64,000 bases of DNA from the NCBI GenBank assembly GCA_002049455.2, contig KV918773.1, forward strand, positions 372,001 through 436,000, given 5' to 3'. The DNA is from Porphyra umbilicalis. Taxonomy: Eukaryota; Rhodophyta; Bangiophyceae; Bangiales; Bangiaceae. The notes under the pieces are model-generated. The model did no database searches and was not told the origin of the DNA. It saw only the letters and a program-made list of their open reading frames with translations. The position numbers and the translations under genes are program-made. This document shows positions 29,395 through 41,361 of this stretch, piece by piece. Within the stretch, counting starts at the first letter, position 1; the number at the start of each line of letters is the position of its first letter.

Positions 29395-30105
29395 CGGGGC
29401 GGCCGACTTTGCGGCCGACGGCGTGGCCTCCGACTAGGTGGCGGCGTTCGGCGTGGCGGCCGAAGGGGTGGCGGCCAACGGGGTGCCGGCCGACGGGGTG
29501 GCGGCCGACGGGGTGGAGGGCATCGAGGTGGCGGCCAACGGAGAGGCGGCCGACGGGGTGGAGGCCAACGGGGTGGCGGCCGACAGGGTTGCGGCCAGCA
29601 GGGTTGCAGTCAACGGGGAGGCGGCCGAAGGAGTGGCGGCCGACGGCATCGCGGCCGACGGGGTGGCGGCCGACGGGGTGGCGGCGGACGGGGTGGTGGC
29701 GGACGTGGTGGCGGCCGACGGCATCGTGGCCGACGGGATCGCGGCCGACGGTGTTGCGGCCATCGGGGGGGACGACGGCATCGCGGCCGACTGCATCGCG
29801 GCCGACAGGGTTGCGGCCATCGGGGCGGCGGCCGACGCGGTGGCGGCCGACGGGGTAATGACCAATGGTGTTGCCGCCAACGGGGTGGCGGCCGACAGGG
29901 TTGCGGCTAACAGGTTTGCGTCGAACGGGGCGGCGACAGACGGAGTGGCGGCAGATGGGGTGGCGGCCAACGGGGTTGCGGCCGACGGGGTGGTGGCCGA
30001 CGCGGTGGCGGCCGACGGGGTGGCGGCCGAAGGGGTGGCGGCCGACGGGGTGGTGACCAACGGGGTGGCGCCCGACGAGTTGGCGGTCGACTGGGTGGCG
30101 GCGGC
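29395..30105. repeat. 15-bp minisatellite (GTGGCGGCCGACGGG)n
   Basis: About 47 units of 15 bp with substitutions but almost no length change, so all forward frames and two reverse frames stay open for long distances. Plus-frame products are (GVAAD)n and (RPTGW)n; minus-frame products are (PSAAT)n and (VGRHP)n. It lies between two convergent Harbinger-type genes. Confidence 0.9.
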
Positions 30106-30462
30106 CCAAGAGCGGCTGGCCGTAGCCACTTGCGGGACGTCCCGCGGGTCAGGCACGTCGTCGTAAATGGTGTTCAAGGTTGACGCCGTACGCGCCGAGG
30201 GCTCCATGGTCGCCATGACTGGGGGACACCAGGTGTTGGATAAATGCTGCTCAAGAACGGTGGCTGAGGCCAGCGGCCGACAGAACACAGGGGTCGACGA
30301 CACGAGCAAAGAAGCGGCCAGGAGGCCAAGCGCGTGACCAAAATGGGCCAAGCGAGAGAGCCAACGCGGCAGCGAATGGGCCAAGAACCCGGCAGACGCG
30401 ACCAAGGGACACGACACAGTCAGTGTATGGAGCGTCCGTTTCGGGATCAATTGGATGTCCAA
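29434..30462 (-). CDS. Possible secreted Ser/Thr/Ala/Pro-repeat protein (doubtful)
   Basis: A 342-residue frame on the minus strand. It has a unique 130-residue N-terminal part with a hydrophobic stretch (HALGLLAASLLVSSTPVF) that could be a signal or membrane segment, followed by about 45 PSAAT-like pentapeptides encoded by the 15-bp minisatellite. Such repeats resemble O-glycosylated wall proteins. The other frames of the same repeat are equally open, however, so the open frame itself is weak evidence. Confidence 0.2.
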   Translation of the reverse strand: MDIQLIPKRTLHTLTVSCPLVASAGFLAHSLPRWLSRLAHFGHALGLLAASLLVSSTPVFCRPLASATVLEQHLSNTWCPPVMATMEPSARTASTLNTIYDDVPDPRDVPQVATASRSWAAATQSTANSSGATPLVTTPSAATPSAATPSAATASATTPSAATPLAATPSAATPSVAAPFDANLLAATLSAATPLAATPLVITPSAATASAAAPMAATLSAAMQSAAMPSSPPMAATPSAAIPSATMPSAATTSATTPSAATPSAATPSAAMPSAATPSAASPLTATLLAATLSAATPLASTPSAASPLAATSMPSTPSAATPSAGTPLAATPSAATPNAAT

Positions 30463-31093
30463 TCAAAATCGAGCGCCGTGCAGCACACGGCACAGCTGCT
30501 CTGGCGACTCGCGAGTACCAAAGCAACTGCTCGCGTTCGCGGCTGGAGCAGGAGCCTGATTGGAGCTGCAAAGCCCTGCTCGGGATTGTGCAGTTGATCT
30601 GCGGACATCAAAAGGGGGGCCAGTTTGTCGATTGATGGTGCTACTTGAAAAAATCCGGCCAATCCCAATCTGTAAAAAGAACAAGAGCTCTCTCCTCGTC
30701 TTGCTCTTTCTTTGCGCTTGCCTAAGATGAGACTAAAGCCGGCTTTTTTTACCGTACCTGCAGGTCGGTCGGCCTCATGTCTCCCCGTGGATGTCATGCA
30801 TCCGCACGAGGTCAAACTGCACTTCGTTTTTGCTCGTGCCGCATTCGTGCAACAGGACGCGTCAAGGGAGCATGCTGGAAAACTGTGCAGGAAACGAGAA
30901 AGGCACAGCGCGTTGGTAGGAAAGCAGCCAATTACGACACGAACGTGACGTGGCCGCCCGGCCCTCCCTTTCCTATCGTACGAAGGCCAAAATATACACT
31001 GCGTCGAGCCCACTCCAATGCAAACAGATAAAAGCAAGGCACACAAACAAGAAATGTATCGCCACATGCGCGACAAGGAGAAGGCAGCATTAC

Positions 31094-33755
31094 CGTACTT
31101 GGACACGTACAGCGCCAACCTCTTGTAAAGTGCATGCCAGGTGTTGATGAAGGACCTTTGGGAATGGTGGCCACCCAATACTGGGCCCGTCCGCGACGGT
31201 TGGCCACGCCGCCCCAAGGCCGTGGCGGAACTGCTGTCGTCACTTGAAGAACCTTCAGCTTTGGGCGGAGACGAGGATGGGCTCGGCGTGTCCGTGCCGC
31301 CGCGCGTAGCGTCGTCCACGTCAATAACCGGAGCGGCCGAGGTCGTGCTGGCCATGAGCCGCTGGCGCTTGGTTGCTTGCGATGCGCGACCAAGAAAAGG
31401 TCGGAGCGGCGGCCGCGTTCAGCTTGCGGCCACTCGCGTCCCGCCGCGGGCGGCAGTGGAGAACCGCGCGGCCGCGGCAGCGGCCTCGCCAATTCTGGTT
31501 GTAGGACGAGGCCACTTAGCAGGCCGGCGGCCGACGCGGCGGTCGTGCTCTTCGTCGTCGGAGGAGGGCGGCGTCTTAGAGCCGGTACTCTGCCGCAGAA
31601 GCGGCCGGAAAGCGGCCGCAAGAGGTTGGTGCGACGACGGTGACGGAGTGCGACTGTGTTTGCGGCGGTCGGTCTTGACCTTGGCCGTGGCCGTCGTGTC
31701 AGGAACTGCCGCGGGCCCCGTCACTGCTACAGACGCGTCATGGGCCTCGTGCGGGTTAAAGGTCTCCTCCTCCTTGTCCTCTGTGGCCGCCACGTCCGAG
31801 GCCTTGCGTGTTGTGCCTACCGGGTCCTCGACAGCCACGCCCTCGCTTCGGTGCACATGCTTGTCCTCGGTCGTGTTGTCCTCGCCCTTATTGGACCGAG
31901 CGCCCTCGGCCCTTGCGTGGGCCGAGCCGCTCTGCTGGCGCAGCGCATTGTTGTCTTTGCGATGGGCCGCTATTGCGGCGTTCCAGAAGTCAGCGGCATA
32001 CGGAGACTTGGAGGCCTCTGCGGACGTCCAACACAGGATGTTGATCCGTTCTTGTGCCGACGCGGCAAGCGCCTGAAGGGCAGCCGTGATGGCAGCCGAC
32101 TCGCATTGCAACGCCGCCACCTCTCTCTGCTGCTGCATCTCTGCTCTACAGGCCGCCTTGGCCGCCTTACTCCCTGTAGGACGCTCCTGGAAGTGGCCGC
32201 TGTTGTGGGCCGTGCTCTTTGTCCGGCTGCTCAAACGTGGTTGGCGTGCGTCGTCATCGCAATGTTCCCTCGACGATGACACTCCGCCGTCGACCTGCCC
32301 TGCCAATCCGGTCGGCCGTGGCGCGGCCACAGTCGGAGGGTGGGCCATCATGCCCACAGCAGTGCTGAACTTGTCCAGGTCTCGTAGCACTTTGAAGCTG
32401 TCCATGTGCTTGCACTTGAGCGTCGCCATCACCTCCCGCAGTGTGGCCGCCGCATACAGGTCTCCTCCCCGATGGCCGTTGGAGTAGGCAATAGCCGCAT
32501 TCTCCGTTTGCTGCTCCGTCATGTTTCCCGTCATCTTCCGCCGCGTGACGGCCAGGTAGCTATCCTTGATCTTGACGACATCGGGAAAGACTTTGTAGCG
32601 CAACACTCGCATGATAGCATTGGTCGACCGCTTCTTGCGCTTGTCAATGTTGCGGAGGCCCGACTTTTCCAGCAGGCCACGGAATGTGTCGGCCACGGCG
32701 GCCTCGTACTGCGGCGCGCGCTGGTCCGTGCGCTTAAAAGAGTCGAGCGTCACACTGCGGTACGCCTTGCAAAGAAGCACCAGCTCAAGCGGCAACCACT
32801 CTAGACCGCGGCTTAAACGGCCCTGCCTGGCGTCCTTGTTCGTCTTTTGGTCCGGGGCCTCCTCTTCCGCTGCGTCCGCGTCCGCTCCACCAAACTCCTC
32901 CTTGTCCTCGGCACGCAACGAGCGGCCAGTGGCCCGAAGATCTTCCTTTGTTGTCGTCCTCGCACTGCGGCCATCCTGCGGGCGCGTTCGCTGCCGCTCC
33001 TCTAACACGACCTTGCCCTTGGGACCCACCACAGGGCGGATGTCGTCGTAAGACATTAGAGCAAAGAAGACGTCCTCGGCCCGACGATGCGGCCTTACCA
33101 GAGCAGGTGCCGGGCATAAGGCGGCGCCCGACGGGACAGGATTGTGTTGTTGCTATACGGCCATTACCAGCGCGGCCGCGGCGGCCCGTTGTTTTCGTCC
33201 TTCCACAGCGTCTCGGAGCGACCTTGTGCGTTGGGCGGCTGCCGCTCGGCGACCCAATTGGGGGGCTTGCTGAGGCGTTTCGCGGCCCGGCGAGGCCTCG
33301 TGGTCGTACCAAGTCTCCGTGACGTTGGTGCCGCTGAACAAGATGCTTGTCAGAGGCTCTTTGACACCCCACGGGCACATGCACCACGGCGGGCACTCGA
33401 CCAGCTGGACGATCACGAGCCCCTTAACGAGCCGACAGATCGAGCAAAGTCGGCGCTCGTAGCGCCGCTGCTTCATCTTGCTCGAGTACTGCACCTCGAA
33501 GTTGAAGCCCCAAGCAAAGCCAGGCTCGAGACCCGGACTCGTGGCCCAAGGGCACGGGCAGGAAGACGGGCAGATGAAGTAGAACGTGGACACGTCTTGA
33601 GCCCGGTGGCAGTACTCGCAGCACGGCCTACACCACCGGTTGTACTCCTCCTCGCTGACAAAGCGTGCCGGTGGGCCCAAATCCGGCCGTCGAAACCGTG
33701 AATGCTGCCGGTCAGCAGGTGTGGGGCGCGACGAGGGCCCGGTTCCGTCCGTCAT
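31094..33755 (-). pseudogene. Cys-rich plus Myb/NAM-associated-like protein (Harbinger accessory type), two in-frame stops
   Basis: One minus-strand frame runs from the ATG at 33755 (MTDGTGPSSRPTPADRQHS) to a probable splice donor G/GTAATG at 31094/31093. It is broken only by TAG at 33155-33153 and TGA at 31421-31419. Part 1 (about 200 residues) is Cys-rich: CRPCCEYC, CPSSCPCP, CSIC and CPPWCMCP suggest zinc binding. Part 2 contains WLPLELVLLCKAYRSVTLDS, TDQ and STNAIMRVLRYKVFPDVVKI, then TEQQTENAAIAYSN and KHMDSFKVLRDLDKF. This is the pattern of the Myb-like/NAM-associated proteins that accompany PIF/Harbinger transposases in plants and help them bind DNA and enter the nucleus. Part 3, after the TGA, has a basic KRQRL patch and APVIDVDD, which looks like a SUMO-interacting motif. 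It faces the transposase tail to tail. Confidence 0.7.
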
Positions 33756-35922
33756 TGCTGAGAGGGGGGACTGGTGGTGAGAAGTGGAGGGCTCAAATAG
33801 GAACCCCAGACAGCTCAAAAGGCCACTGTAGGCACGCGTACGCAGAGGCACCCAAGAATCGCTCGGAATGGCCAACAGGCACGCACACAGGAGACAAGCA
33901 TGGCGGGGGACGAGATGGCCGCACGGCGGGGGACGAGATGGCCCCCGTGGGGCCTGCCACGAAAGAATGAAAAACAAAAAATGCGCGACCCACCAACGCC
34001 ACCCCCGCACAGCTCAAACGAACGGCGAGGCGCGGTGGTGGGTGGCAGCGTGACAGAGCGTAGAGCGTTCCACTGTGAGCGGCCGTGGGAGTCGGGGACG
34101 CACAAGAGGCGCCAATAGATGGCAACAGGATAAAACTGTCGGTCTTCCGGCGAGGGCACAGGTGCGGAAAGGCACGCACGCAGACCTCGGAGGGTTGTCG
34201 CACGCGGCAGCACACGAATGGAGGCAGGGAGGACGGACGGCCGCGTGGAGCGGCTGGCCGACACCTCGGTCACACCTGCCTCCCGACTAGTTTGCTCTGG
34301 GCTAGCGGCCGCCGCGGTCATGCGCGCCGTGCGTATCCCGCCGTGTGTCAGCCAACGCGCCTCAGCAGGTGCGTGAGTTGGTGGGCATCACGTGGCCGGA
34401 CAGCTTGCAAGCGCGTGGGGCCGCGAGGCGTGGAGCACCAGCCGAGAGGTCTTTAGCTGTGCCCAAGAGGCGGCGACGCAACGTATCTCTCGTGCGCGAC
34501 CGGAGCCCCTTCCTAAACCATCGGAGCAATTCGTTTGTTAGAAATTTGAACCGGAGAGTGGGCTACTTCACTCTGCCTTCGTACGCACCAGTAAACATCA
34601 TGCGCACATGAAAATCAGGACCCAGACAAAGTGACTTCGAGGGTCATTGGGTGCCACAATTGACACAGTTCGTAATATCAAATTGCACCTGTCCAGCATG
34701 CATGCGTCACGCATCCGTAACCAGAGTGTGTCTCGTGAGGCACGCAAAGGGCCCGCAGTTCCAGGCCCCCAAAAAAAGTGGCAGCACAATGAAAGAGGCG
34801 TGGAAGCGAAAAACAATGGCCCGCATGGCCCGTGCCGTGGCTCTTGACAGGGTTCGTGGCAGGACGGTCAGAGGGCACCACGTGGGCCCGTCGTGACACC
34901 GCTTACGACCCTTGCGAAAAAGTGAGACGGACTCCCCTGCAGGCGGCGGCAGCGCATGACCACACTTCAGCTCGGGTGCAGGGTAAGATCGTGTATCTCT
35001 TGCGAGTCAGGCGTCAACTGTCACGCGCCACAGGCCATGCTCAGCCAAGTAAAGCTTGGGAGCTCCAAAGGAACCTTAGATATTCAACCTTGCGGGAAGA
35101 AGTTCTGACGAGGGTGCGGCGACGGCCGTTCATGGTGTCGAACTGCCAATGGAGAGGCTCGATGAAGGCCGTTTCTAGGGGCCTATGTGCCGGCCACTGA
35201 AGAAGAGGCCGTTTCTATTGGACAGGCCAGCCACGCTGGCAGGAGGGATGGCCTATGAGCCGGCCGGTGTGGCGGCCGCCGGGCCGGACGGCGGTGCGGC
35301 TGACGCGGCTGACGGCGAAATCGCCGACGCGCTGAACGGCCGCGCGGCTGACGCGCCGGACGGCGGCGCGGCGCACGCACGGGACGACGGCGCAGCTGCC
35401 GCGCGCAGCGACGGGGGAGCCGCCGCGGGGGACGAGTGCGGCGTGGCGCGAGACCCTGCTGCTACGTCAAGCGTAATCGTGCCAGCCCACAGAGTACAGT
35501 TGTCTTCTTTCCTGTCGCCTAGGCCCCACGTCTGCGCCTTTGCGGCGGTCCATAAACTGTGCGGACCCTCCATGAAGTAAAGTGCGTAGGACCTGAAAAT
35601 ACCTTTTCAGCGTGGTTGCGTGGGCGTGCGTGGGTCATCGCCTTGACATATGACATCTGGTATGACATTTGGTCGGGTAATGATGCGACCACACGGCGGC
35701 ACAGTACCCTCCTCTGCTTTCTTGCAAGGTCTGCAGAGGGCCCTAAAAGGCGTGTCAATCCTGATCATGCTGAATGAACCTGGCGCGTGTCAGGGAGATT
35801 TGCGTTATAAAAGGGTTCGATCCAGAATATACGTCCCAGTCATTGGCTGCCTGCAAAAGACATTCGCTGCTCACCGAATCTCTTTACATTGGTCTTTGAT
35901 TGGACGGCACCCTCTTCGAGCA
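33756..35922. other. Gene-poor stretch left of Copia copy 1
   Basis: No supported gene. From 35.27 to 35.45 kb, short GACGGCGGCGCGGCTGACGC-like blocks are repeated imperfectly, giving an Ala/Asp/Gly-rich open frame that is not called. The right end of the Harbinger-1 element may lie here but no inverted end was identified. Confidence 0.35.
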
Positions 35923-35927
35923 CCATG

Positions 35928-36345
35928 TGTTGGACTGTGGTGCTCGTCGCCGACTCCACTGGCGGTTCGCGGTTCGACGACGGTCGGTGACCCTTATGGT
36001 ACCCCACATGGTACATTTGCAAGACGTGGTCAAGATGCACACATTCGTGTTGGGTCATCTTGGGGCGTTACTTATGGCATGTTTTGGATTTAATCTTCGC
36101 TTTGCTCAAGTGGCTTTTGATTTGGTGAGTGATTCGATTTGGTGCGAGGGCGTGGGCGTCGGTGTGGGCGCGAGAGGGGGGAGCACTTGGGCCGGTGGGG
36201 ACTATTTGAGAGGTGCTCTCGGTTGGGAGAGGCGGGCGATCCTTAGGACAACCAACAAAGCACGTTCGCACACACACACACAAGCTCAAGCCACTCAACC
36301 ACTTCACCGTGGTCCCCCAACCCCTATGCCCACTGCGATTCAACA
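35928..36345 (+). repeat. Copia-1 5' LTR
   Basis: 418 bp, TGTTGGACTG...ATTCAACA. It contains a strong splice-donor-like GGTGAGTG near 36123 and CACACACACACACA before the 3' end. Copia elements are known to splice a subgenomic gag mRNA; whether this donor serves that is an inference. Confidence 0.93.
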
Positions 36346-36363
36346 GGTAATGGGCCCAGAGCC
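36346..36363 (+). promoter_or_regulatory. Primer-binding site, half-tRNA(iMet) type, Copia-1
   Basis: GGTAATGGGCCCAGAGCC follows the LTR directly. It is complementary, bar one base, to the anticodon stem-loop of initiator tRNA-Met (..GGGCCCAUAACC..) and not to a tRNA 3' end. Drosophila copia primes the same way, from a cleaved tRNA-iMet half. Confidence 0.8.
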
Positions 36364-36507
36364 GGGGCTCTGACAAGAGCAAGGTGTGCCAGCTGGTTTT
36401 CGCGTCGGTCGCGGCAAGTGCGAAGAGGACGAGGTCAAGGTGGTTCAAGGACGTGACGGTCAAGGCGCACGGCTCGGTAAGCTCGGGCGCTACGACAAGG
36501 AGACATC

Positions 36508-39500
36508 ATGGACGGAGGAGCTGCCGGCATGGGCGGCATCATGATCGACAAGTTGACGGTGACGAACTTCCACGAGTGGCGTCAGCGCATTAAGATGGTC
36601 CTTGCGCTGCGTGACCTGGACGATATGCTTGACGGAGACGGCAAGCCGACGGACGCAGAGAACCACGAGTTGGCGGTGTGGAAGCGTAGAGACTCGAAGG
36701 CGAGCGCCATCATCGAACTCACCCTTGTGTCCGAGCAGCTGGAGCACGTTTCGGGGTGCAAGACGACGGCGTAAATGTGGTCGACGCTGCAAGGCGTCTT
36801 CCAGTGCAAGAGTTTGATGAACAAGATGAAGGCACGACGCGAGATCTACACCGTTGAAATGACCGTCGGCGAGGGCATGCTTGGCTACATCAACCGCGTG
36901 CGCAACCTCGGCGAGAACCTCAAGGCCATGGGCGGCGAGGTAACGGAGATGGACGTTGCCATGAGCGTACTCAACGGGCTGACGTCCAAGTACGAGAACC
37001 TGCTGTTGGCTCTCGACGCCAAGGGCGAGGACGAGCTGAGCCTCGACTTTGTCAAGAGCCGCTTGCTTCAGGAGGAGCGGCGGCAGGCGGACAAGTAACC
37101 GTCGACCAAGCGCATTGGCGACATGGCACTCGTCGGCGCCAACTATCGACGTCAAGGCCGCCGTGGTGACCTCTCCAAGATCGAGTGCTACTACTGCAAT
37201 AAGTTTGGGCACATCTCTCGCGATAACCCAGAGCTCAAGGCCAATAAGCAGAGACAGGACAAGGTGGCCGCGATTGCGGCTGACGATGGTAGCGACAGCG
37301 ACGACGCCATCTGTCTGGTGGGCAATGCGGCTGACACCGATGACATCTCCAAGTCGTGGCTTGTCGATTCTGCGGCGTCTGCACACATGTGCTGGATGCG
37401 CGGGTGCTTCGACAACTACCAGACGATCTCGGGACGCAGCGTCACCATGGGTGACAAGAGGTCCGTAGCCACGGCGGGCGTCGGAACCGTCGTGCTCAAT
37501 GTCATCGTTCACGGCAGGACGCGCAAGATCAAGTTGGAGAAGGTACTCCATGTTCCTACAATGGGCTTCAACCTCATGTCGGTCGGCATGATGGAGGAGC
37601 GTGGGGCGGAAGTGTCATTCAAGGGCGGTAAGACGATCATCAAGATGAGCGACAAGGTCGCTGCGTGCGGCACGCGGAAGAGTGGGCTCTACCACCTGGA
37701 CATGGCCCCACTGTTGGATATTGCTGCGGTGGCCTCTCTTCAGCTCTAGCATGAGCGCCTTAGGCACTTCAACGTGGCTGGCGTTAAGCGGATGATCAAG
37801 AACAAGGACATCGATGGCCTCAAGTGCTCTTCCATGGCGGTCAAGGACGTCTGCGAGCCGTGCGTGTATGGGAAGGCGGCTATGACGCCTTTGCCTAGTG
37901 CAGGAGGAGGTCGAATGACCAAGCGCCTGCAGCTCGTGCACTTGGACCTGGGCGGGCCCATGTCGGAGCCGTCGCGTGGCGGTGCGCTCTACTGTGGCAC
38001 CTTAACTGACGACTTCGCCCGCTGGACCGACGTGGTCTTCCTGCAGAAGAAGAGCGATCTGCTCTCTGAGTACAAGAAGTTGCTGAATAAGGCCCAGCTG
38101 CACACGGGAGCCAAGATCAAGATCCTGCGATCCGACAATGGCGGCGAGTACGTGTCGAACGCATTCAAGGCTCTTCACGATGAGAACGGCACGACCCACC
38201 AGACCACGGTGCCCGACACGCCGCAGCAGAACGGAGTTGCTGAGCGGCTCAACCGAGTTCTCGTGGAGAAGGCTCGCACCATGATGCGACACAAGGACGT
38301 CGATCAAGATCTTTGGGCGGATGCCATCAAGACGGCGGTCTACATCAAGAACCGCGTCACCAGCCGGGCGCTTCCCGTCGGCAAGACGCCTTTTGAGCTG
38401 TGGACTGGGAACAAGCCCAACGTAAGCCACATGCGGGTGTTTGGGTCGACATGCTGGGTGGTGCTGCACAAGAGTCACATCGACGGCAAGTTTGGCGACA
38501 AGGCGGCGAAGGGCGTCTTCTTAGGCTATCCGGACGGCAGCAAGGCGTACAAGGTCATCCTCGACGACGGCAAGGTCTTCAAGGCACGAAGCGTCATGTT
38601 CGCAGAGACGAACGTAAGCGAGGTGGCAGAAGTTGCAGAGGAGCTTCCCGGAGACGAAAACGTCGGAGTCGAGACGGGTTTGCGCTCTGCAAGCGACGGC
38701 GAAGACGTGGATGCTGACAATGACGACAAGGATGACAAGCAAGACGATGGATCTGACAAGTCCGCGGACGACAATCAAGGTTGTGGCGGCTCTCAAGACA
38801 CGCTGCGTCGGAGTGGCATAGCGCGGCGACGCCGTGTCGAGTACTGGCGCCCAGTGAGCCTCGTTGCTCACGAGGCGCGCACGACGTACGTGCGAGCCGT
38901 TCAAGGGCAGGAATCGGCTAAGTGGCAGATTGCCATGGACGATGAGATGGAGGCCATCCGCAAGAACAAGACTTGGCGCTTGACGGATCGCCCGGCCAGC
39001 CGACGCGTGCTGAAGGGCAAGTGGGTGTACAAGGTCAAGAACGAGGTTGACAAGAACGGGAACAACACGACGCGGCACAAGGCGCGCCTGTGCTTCATGG
39101 GGAACCGGCAGATCAAGGGGCTCGACTTCAACGAGACGTTCGCGCCGGTGGCCAAGTTCACTACCATCCGATGCATCCTGGCGATGACGGCGGCGAACGG
39201 GTGGGAGCTACGTCAGATGGACATCAAGACGGCATTCCTCAACGGCGACCTTGACGAGGAGGTCTACAACGAGCAGCCAGACGGCTATGTCGATCCGACG
39301 TATCCTGACAAGGTGTGTCGTCTCGTCCAAGCGCTGTATGGGCTGAAGCAAGCTCCCAAGATGTGGTACGCCAAGCTCGACGACTTCCTCAAGTCACAAG
39401 GGTTCGATAACATTGACGCGGATGCATGCCTCTACCTCCTCATGGATGACGGCGAAATCATCATCGTCCTGGTGTACGTCGACGATCTCCTGTTGGTGGC

Positions 39501-40434
39501 ATCAAGCCTGGCGGCGATCTACAAGATCAAGGACGCTCTGCACAAGCGTTTTGAGATGAAGGACCTGGGCGAGGCGAAGGTCATCCTCGGTCGAGAGATT
39601 AGGCGTGACAAGGCGTTGGGCACCCTCAAGCTGTCGCAGGGCAAGTACGCGGCGCGAGTGCTGGAGAAGTTCGGGATGGCGGAAGGCAACCCGATCGGAA
39701 CGCCGCTGGAGGTGGGCCTGCAGCTGGTCAAGGCCGACGAGAGCGACGACGCGCTGCCCTGCCGCGAAGCCGTCGGCAGTCTAATGTACCTGATGGTCGG
39801 GACGCGTCCTGACCTCGCCTTCGCCATCGGGAAGCTGAGTCGGTTTGTTTCGGGCTACGGCAAGGAGCATTGGAGGGCGATAAAGCGCGTTCTACGGTAC
39901 GTCAAGGGTTCGATTGACAAGGGGCTGGTCTTCGACAAGAACTCTTTCTGTGTTCTACAAGGCTTTAACGATGCCGACTGGGCGGGTGACCACGAGACGC
40001 GACGTTCTACGACGGGCTTCACCTTCATCTTTGGCGGAGCAGCCGTCAGCTGGGGTTCTAAGTTGCAGAAGACGGTGACGCTGTCGACGATGGAAGCCGA
40101 GTACATGGCTCTATGTGAGGCCAGCAAGGAAGCTGTTTGGCTCAACAAGCTCGTGCGAAGCGTGGCAACTCAAGGGCTGCGGACAGCGGTCTCGGGCAGG
40201 CCGATCAACATCAAGGTCGACAACAGCGGGTGCATTGACTTCTCCAAGAACCCCGTCGAGCACAAGCGCACTAAGCACATCGACATTCGCTACCACTTTG
40301 TGCGCGAGGCCATCACGACGGACAAGGTGACACTGGAGCAATGTGCAACGGACGACATGGTGGCAGACCCGATGACGAAGGAGCTCGGCAAGACCAAGCA
40401 CGACAAGCATGTCGAGGCTATGGGGCTTTGCTGA
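36508..40434 (+). pseudogene. Copia-1 gag-pol region (fossil)
   Basis: Domains in order: gag with WKRRD and LGYINRVRNLGENLKAMGGE; a zinc knuckle (CYYCNKFGHI) near 37.19 kb; an aspartic protease (SWLVDSAASAHM) near 37.36 kb; a GAG_pre-integrase and integrase core from about 37.8 to 38.5 kb, including IKILRSDNGGEY and PQQNGVAERLNRVL; reverse transcriptase from about 38.95 kb with VYVDDLLLVA near 39.48 kb; RNase H with LSTMEAEYMALCEASKEAVW and IDIRYHFVREAI up to 40.4 kb. Family and polarity are unambiguous. The coding region is broken. Confidence 0.95.
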
Positions 40435-40469
40435 AAACAAGAACCGCCGCGGCAACAAGCAAGGAGAAG

Positions 40470-40887
40470 TGTTGGACTGGGATGCTCGTCACCGACTCCA
40501 CTGGCGGTTAGCGGTTCGACGACGGTCGGTGACCCTGATGGTACCCAACATGGTACATTTGCAAGACGTGGTCAAGATGCACACATTCGTGTTGGGTCAT
40601 CTTGGGGCGTTACTTATGGCATGTTTTGGATTTAATCTTCGCTTTGCTCAAGTGGCTTTTGATTTGGTGAGTGATTCGATTTGGTGCGAGGGCGTGGGCG
40701 TCGGTGTGGGCGCGAGAGGGGGGAGCACTTGGGCCGGTGGGGACTATTTGAGAGGTGCTCTCGGTTGGGAGAGGCGGGCGATCCTTAGGACAACCAACAA
40801 AGCACGTTCGCACACACACACACAAGCTCAAGCCACTCAACCACTTCACCGTGGTCCCCCAACCCCTATGCCCACTGCGATTCAGCA
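40470..40887 (+). repeat. Copia-1 3' LTR
   Basis: 418 bp, colinear with the 5' LTR. Its first ~90 bp match the 3' LTR of Copia copy 2 better than its own 5' LTR; the remainder matches its own 5' LTR almost perfectly. Confidence 0.93.
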
Positions 40888-40892
40888 CCATG

Positions 40893-41361
40893 CTTTGTCG
40901 ACCAGGGACGTGCAACCGCCTTCGCCCCCCATGCCTCTCTGCTACTGGGTGAGCCGCATTTGATTGCAGGAAGCCTGTTGTGGGCTTCCACAGTTGAGGC
41001 TTGCACGTCAAGAAATATGAGATATGGGTACAGTGAAACAAATAGAGCTCTCCTACAAAAAATATTCGAAACACAACGCGCACGGAAGGCTCGCCACCCC
41101 TCGGCACCTCCGCCCGCGCGGGACGAGCCGATGCTGGGCACTGCCGCCGCGCGCCGCAGCACCGCCGCAGCAAACACGTGCGGGACGCCGCGCCCAGCCG
41201 CCTCCACCACCCCCACCTGCCACCCCCGCAGCCGCCCACAACAGCTACAGCCGCTCGTCGCAGCCGCTGCGTCCGGCACCGTCGCGCGCGGAACCGCAAG
41301 CCCCCTTCCGCCGCTGCTGCAGCCGCCCCTGCGCTCCGCCTCCGCAACACCCCCACCGGCC
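40893..41361. other. Short unassigned segment right of Copia-1
   Basis: No gene on its own. From 41.1 kb it is C/CCG-rich and open in several frames; it may be 3' sequence of the minus-strand remnant that follows. Confidence 0.3.

Larger units (their letters stand above)
35928..40887 (+). mobile_element. Copia-type LTR retrotransposon, copy 1 (broken)
   Basis: Two 418-bp LTRs (35928-36345 and 40470-40887) beginning TGTTG and ending CAACA (GCA in the 3' copy), flanked by the 5-bp target duplication CCATG (35923-35927, 40888-40892). The internal region has gag, CCHC knuckle, protease, integrase, reverse transcriptase and RNase H in the Copia order. The LTRs differ at about 7 of 418 positions (1.7 %), so it looks young, but the differences cluster in the first 90 bp and may reflect conversion (see findings). 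The element is broken, with about three breaks. Confidence 0.95.

Noticed and set aside
29045-30166. GVAAD- and RPTGW-repeat proteins on the plus strand
   Set aside because: All frames of the 15-bp minisatellite are open; no start context or unique domain supports a plus-strand product.
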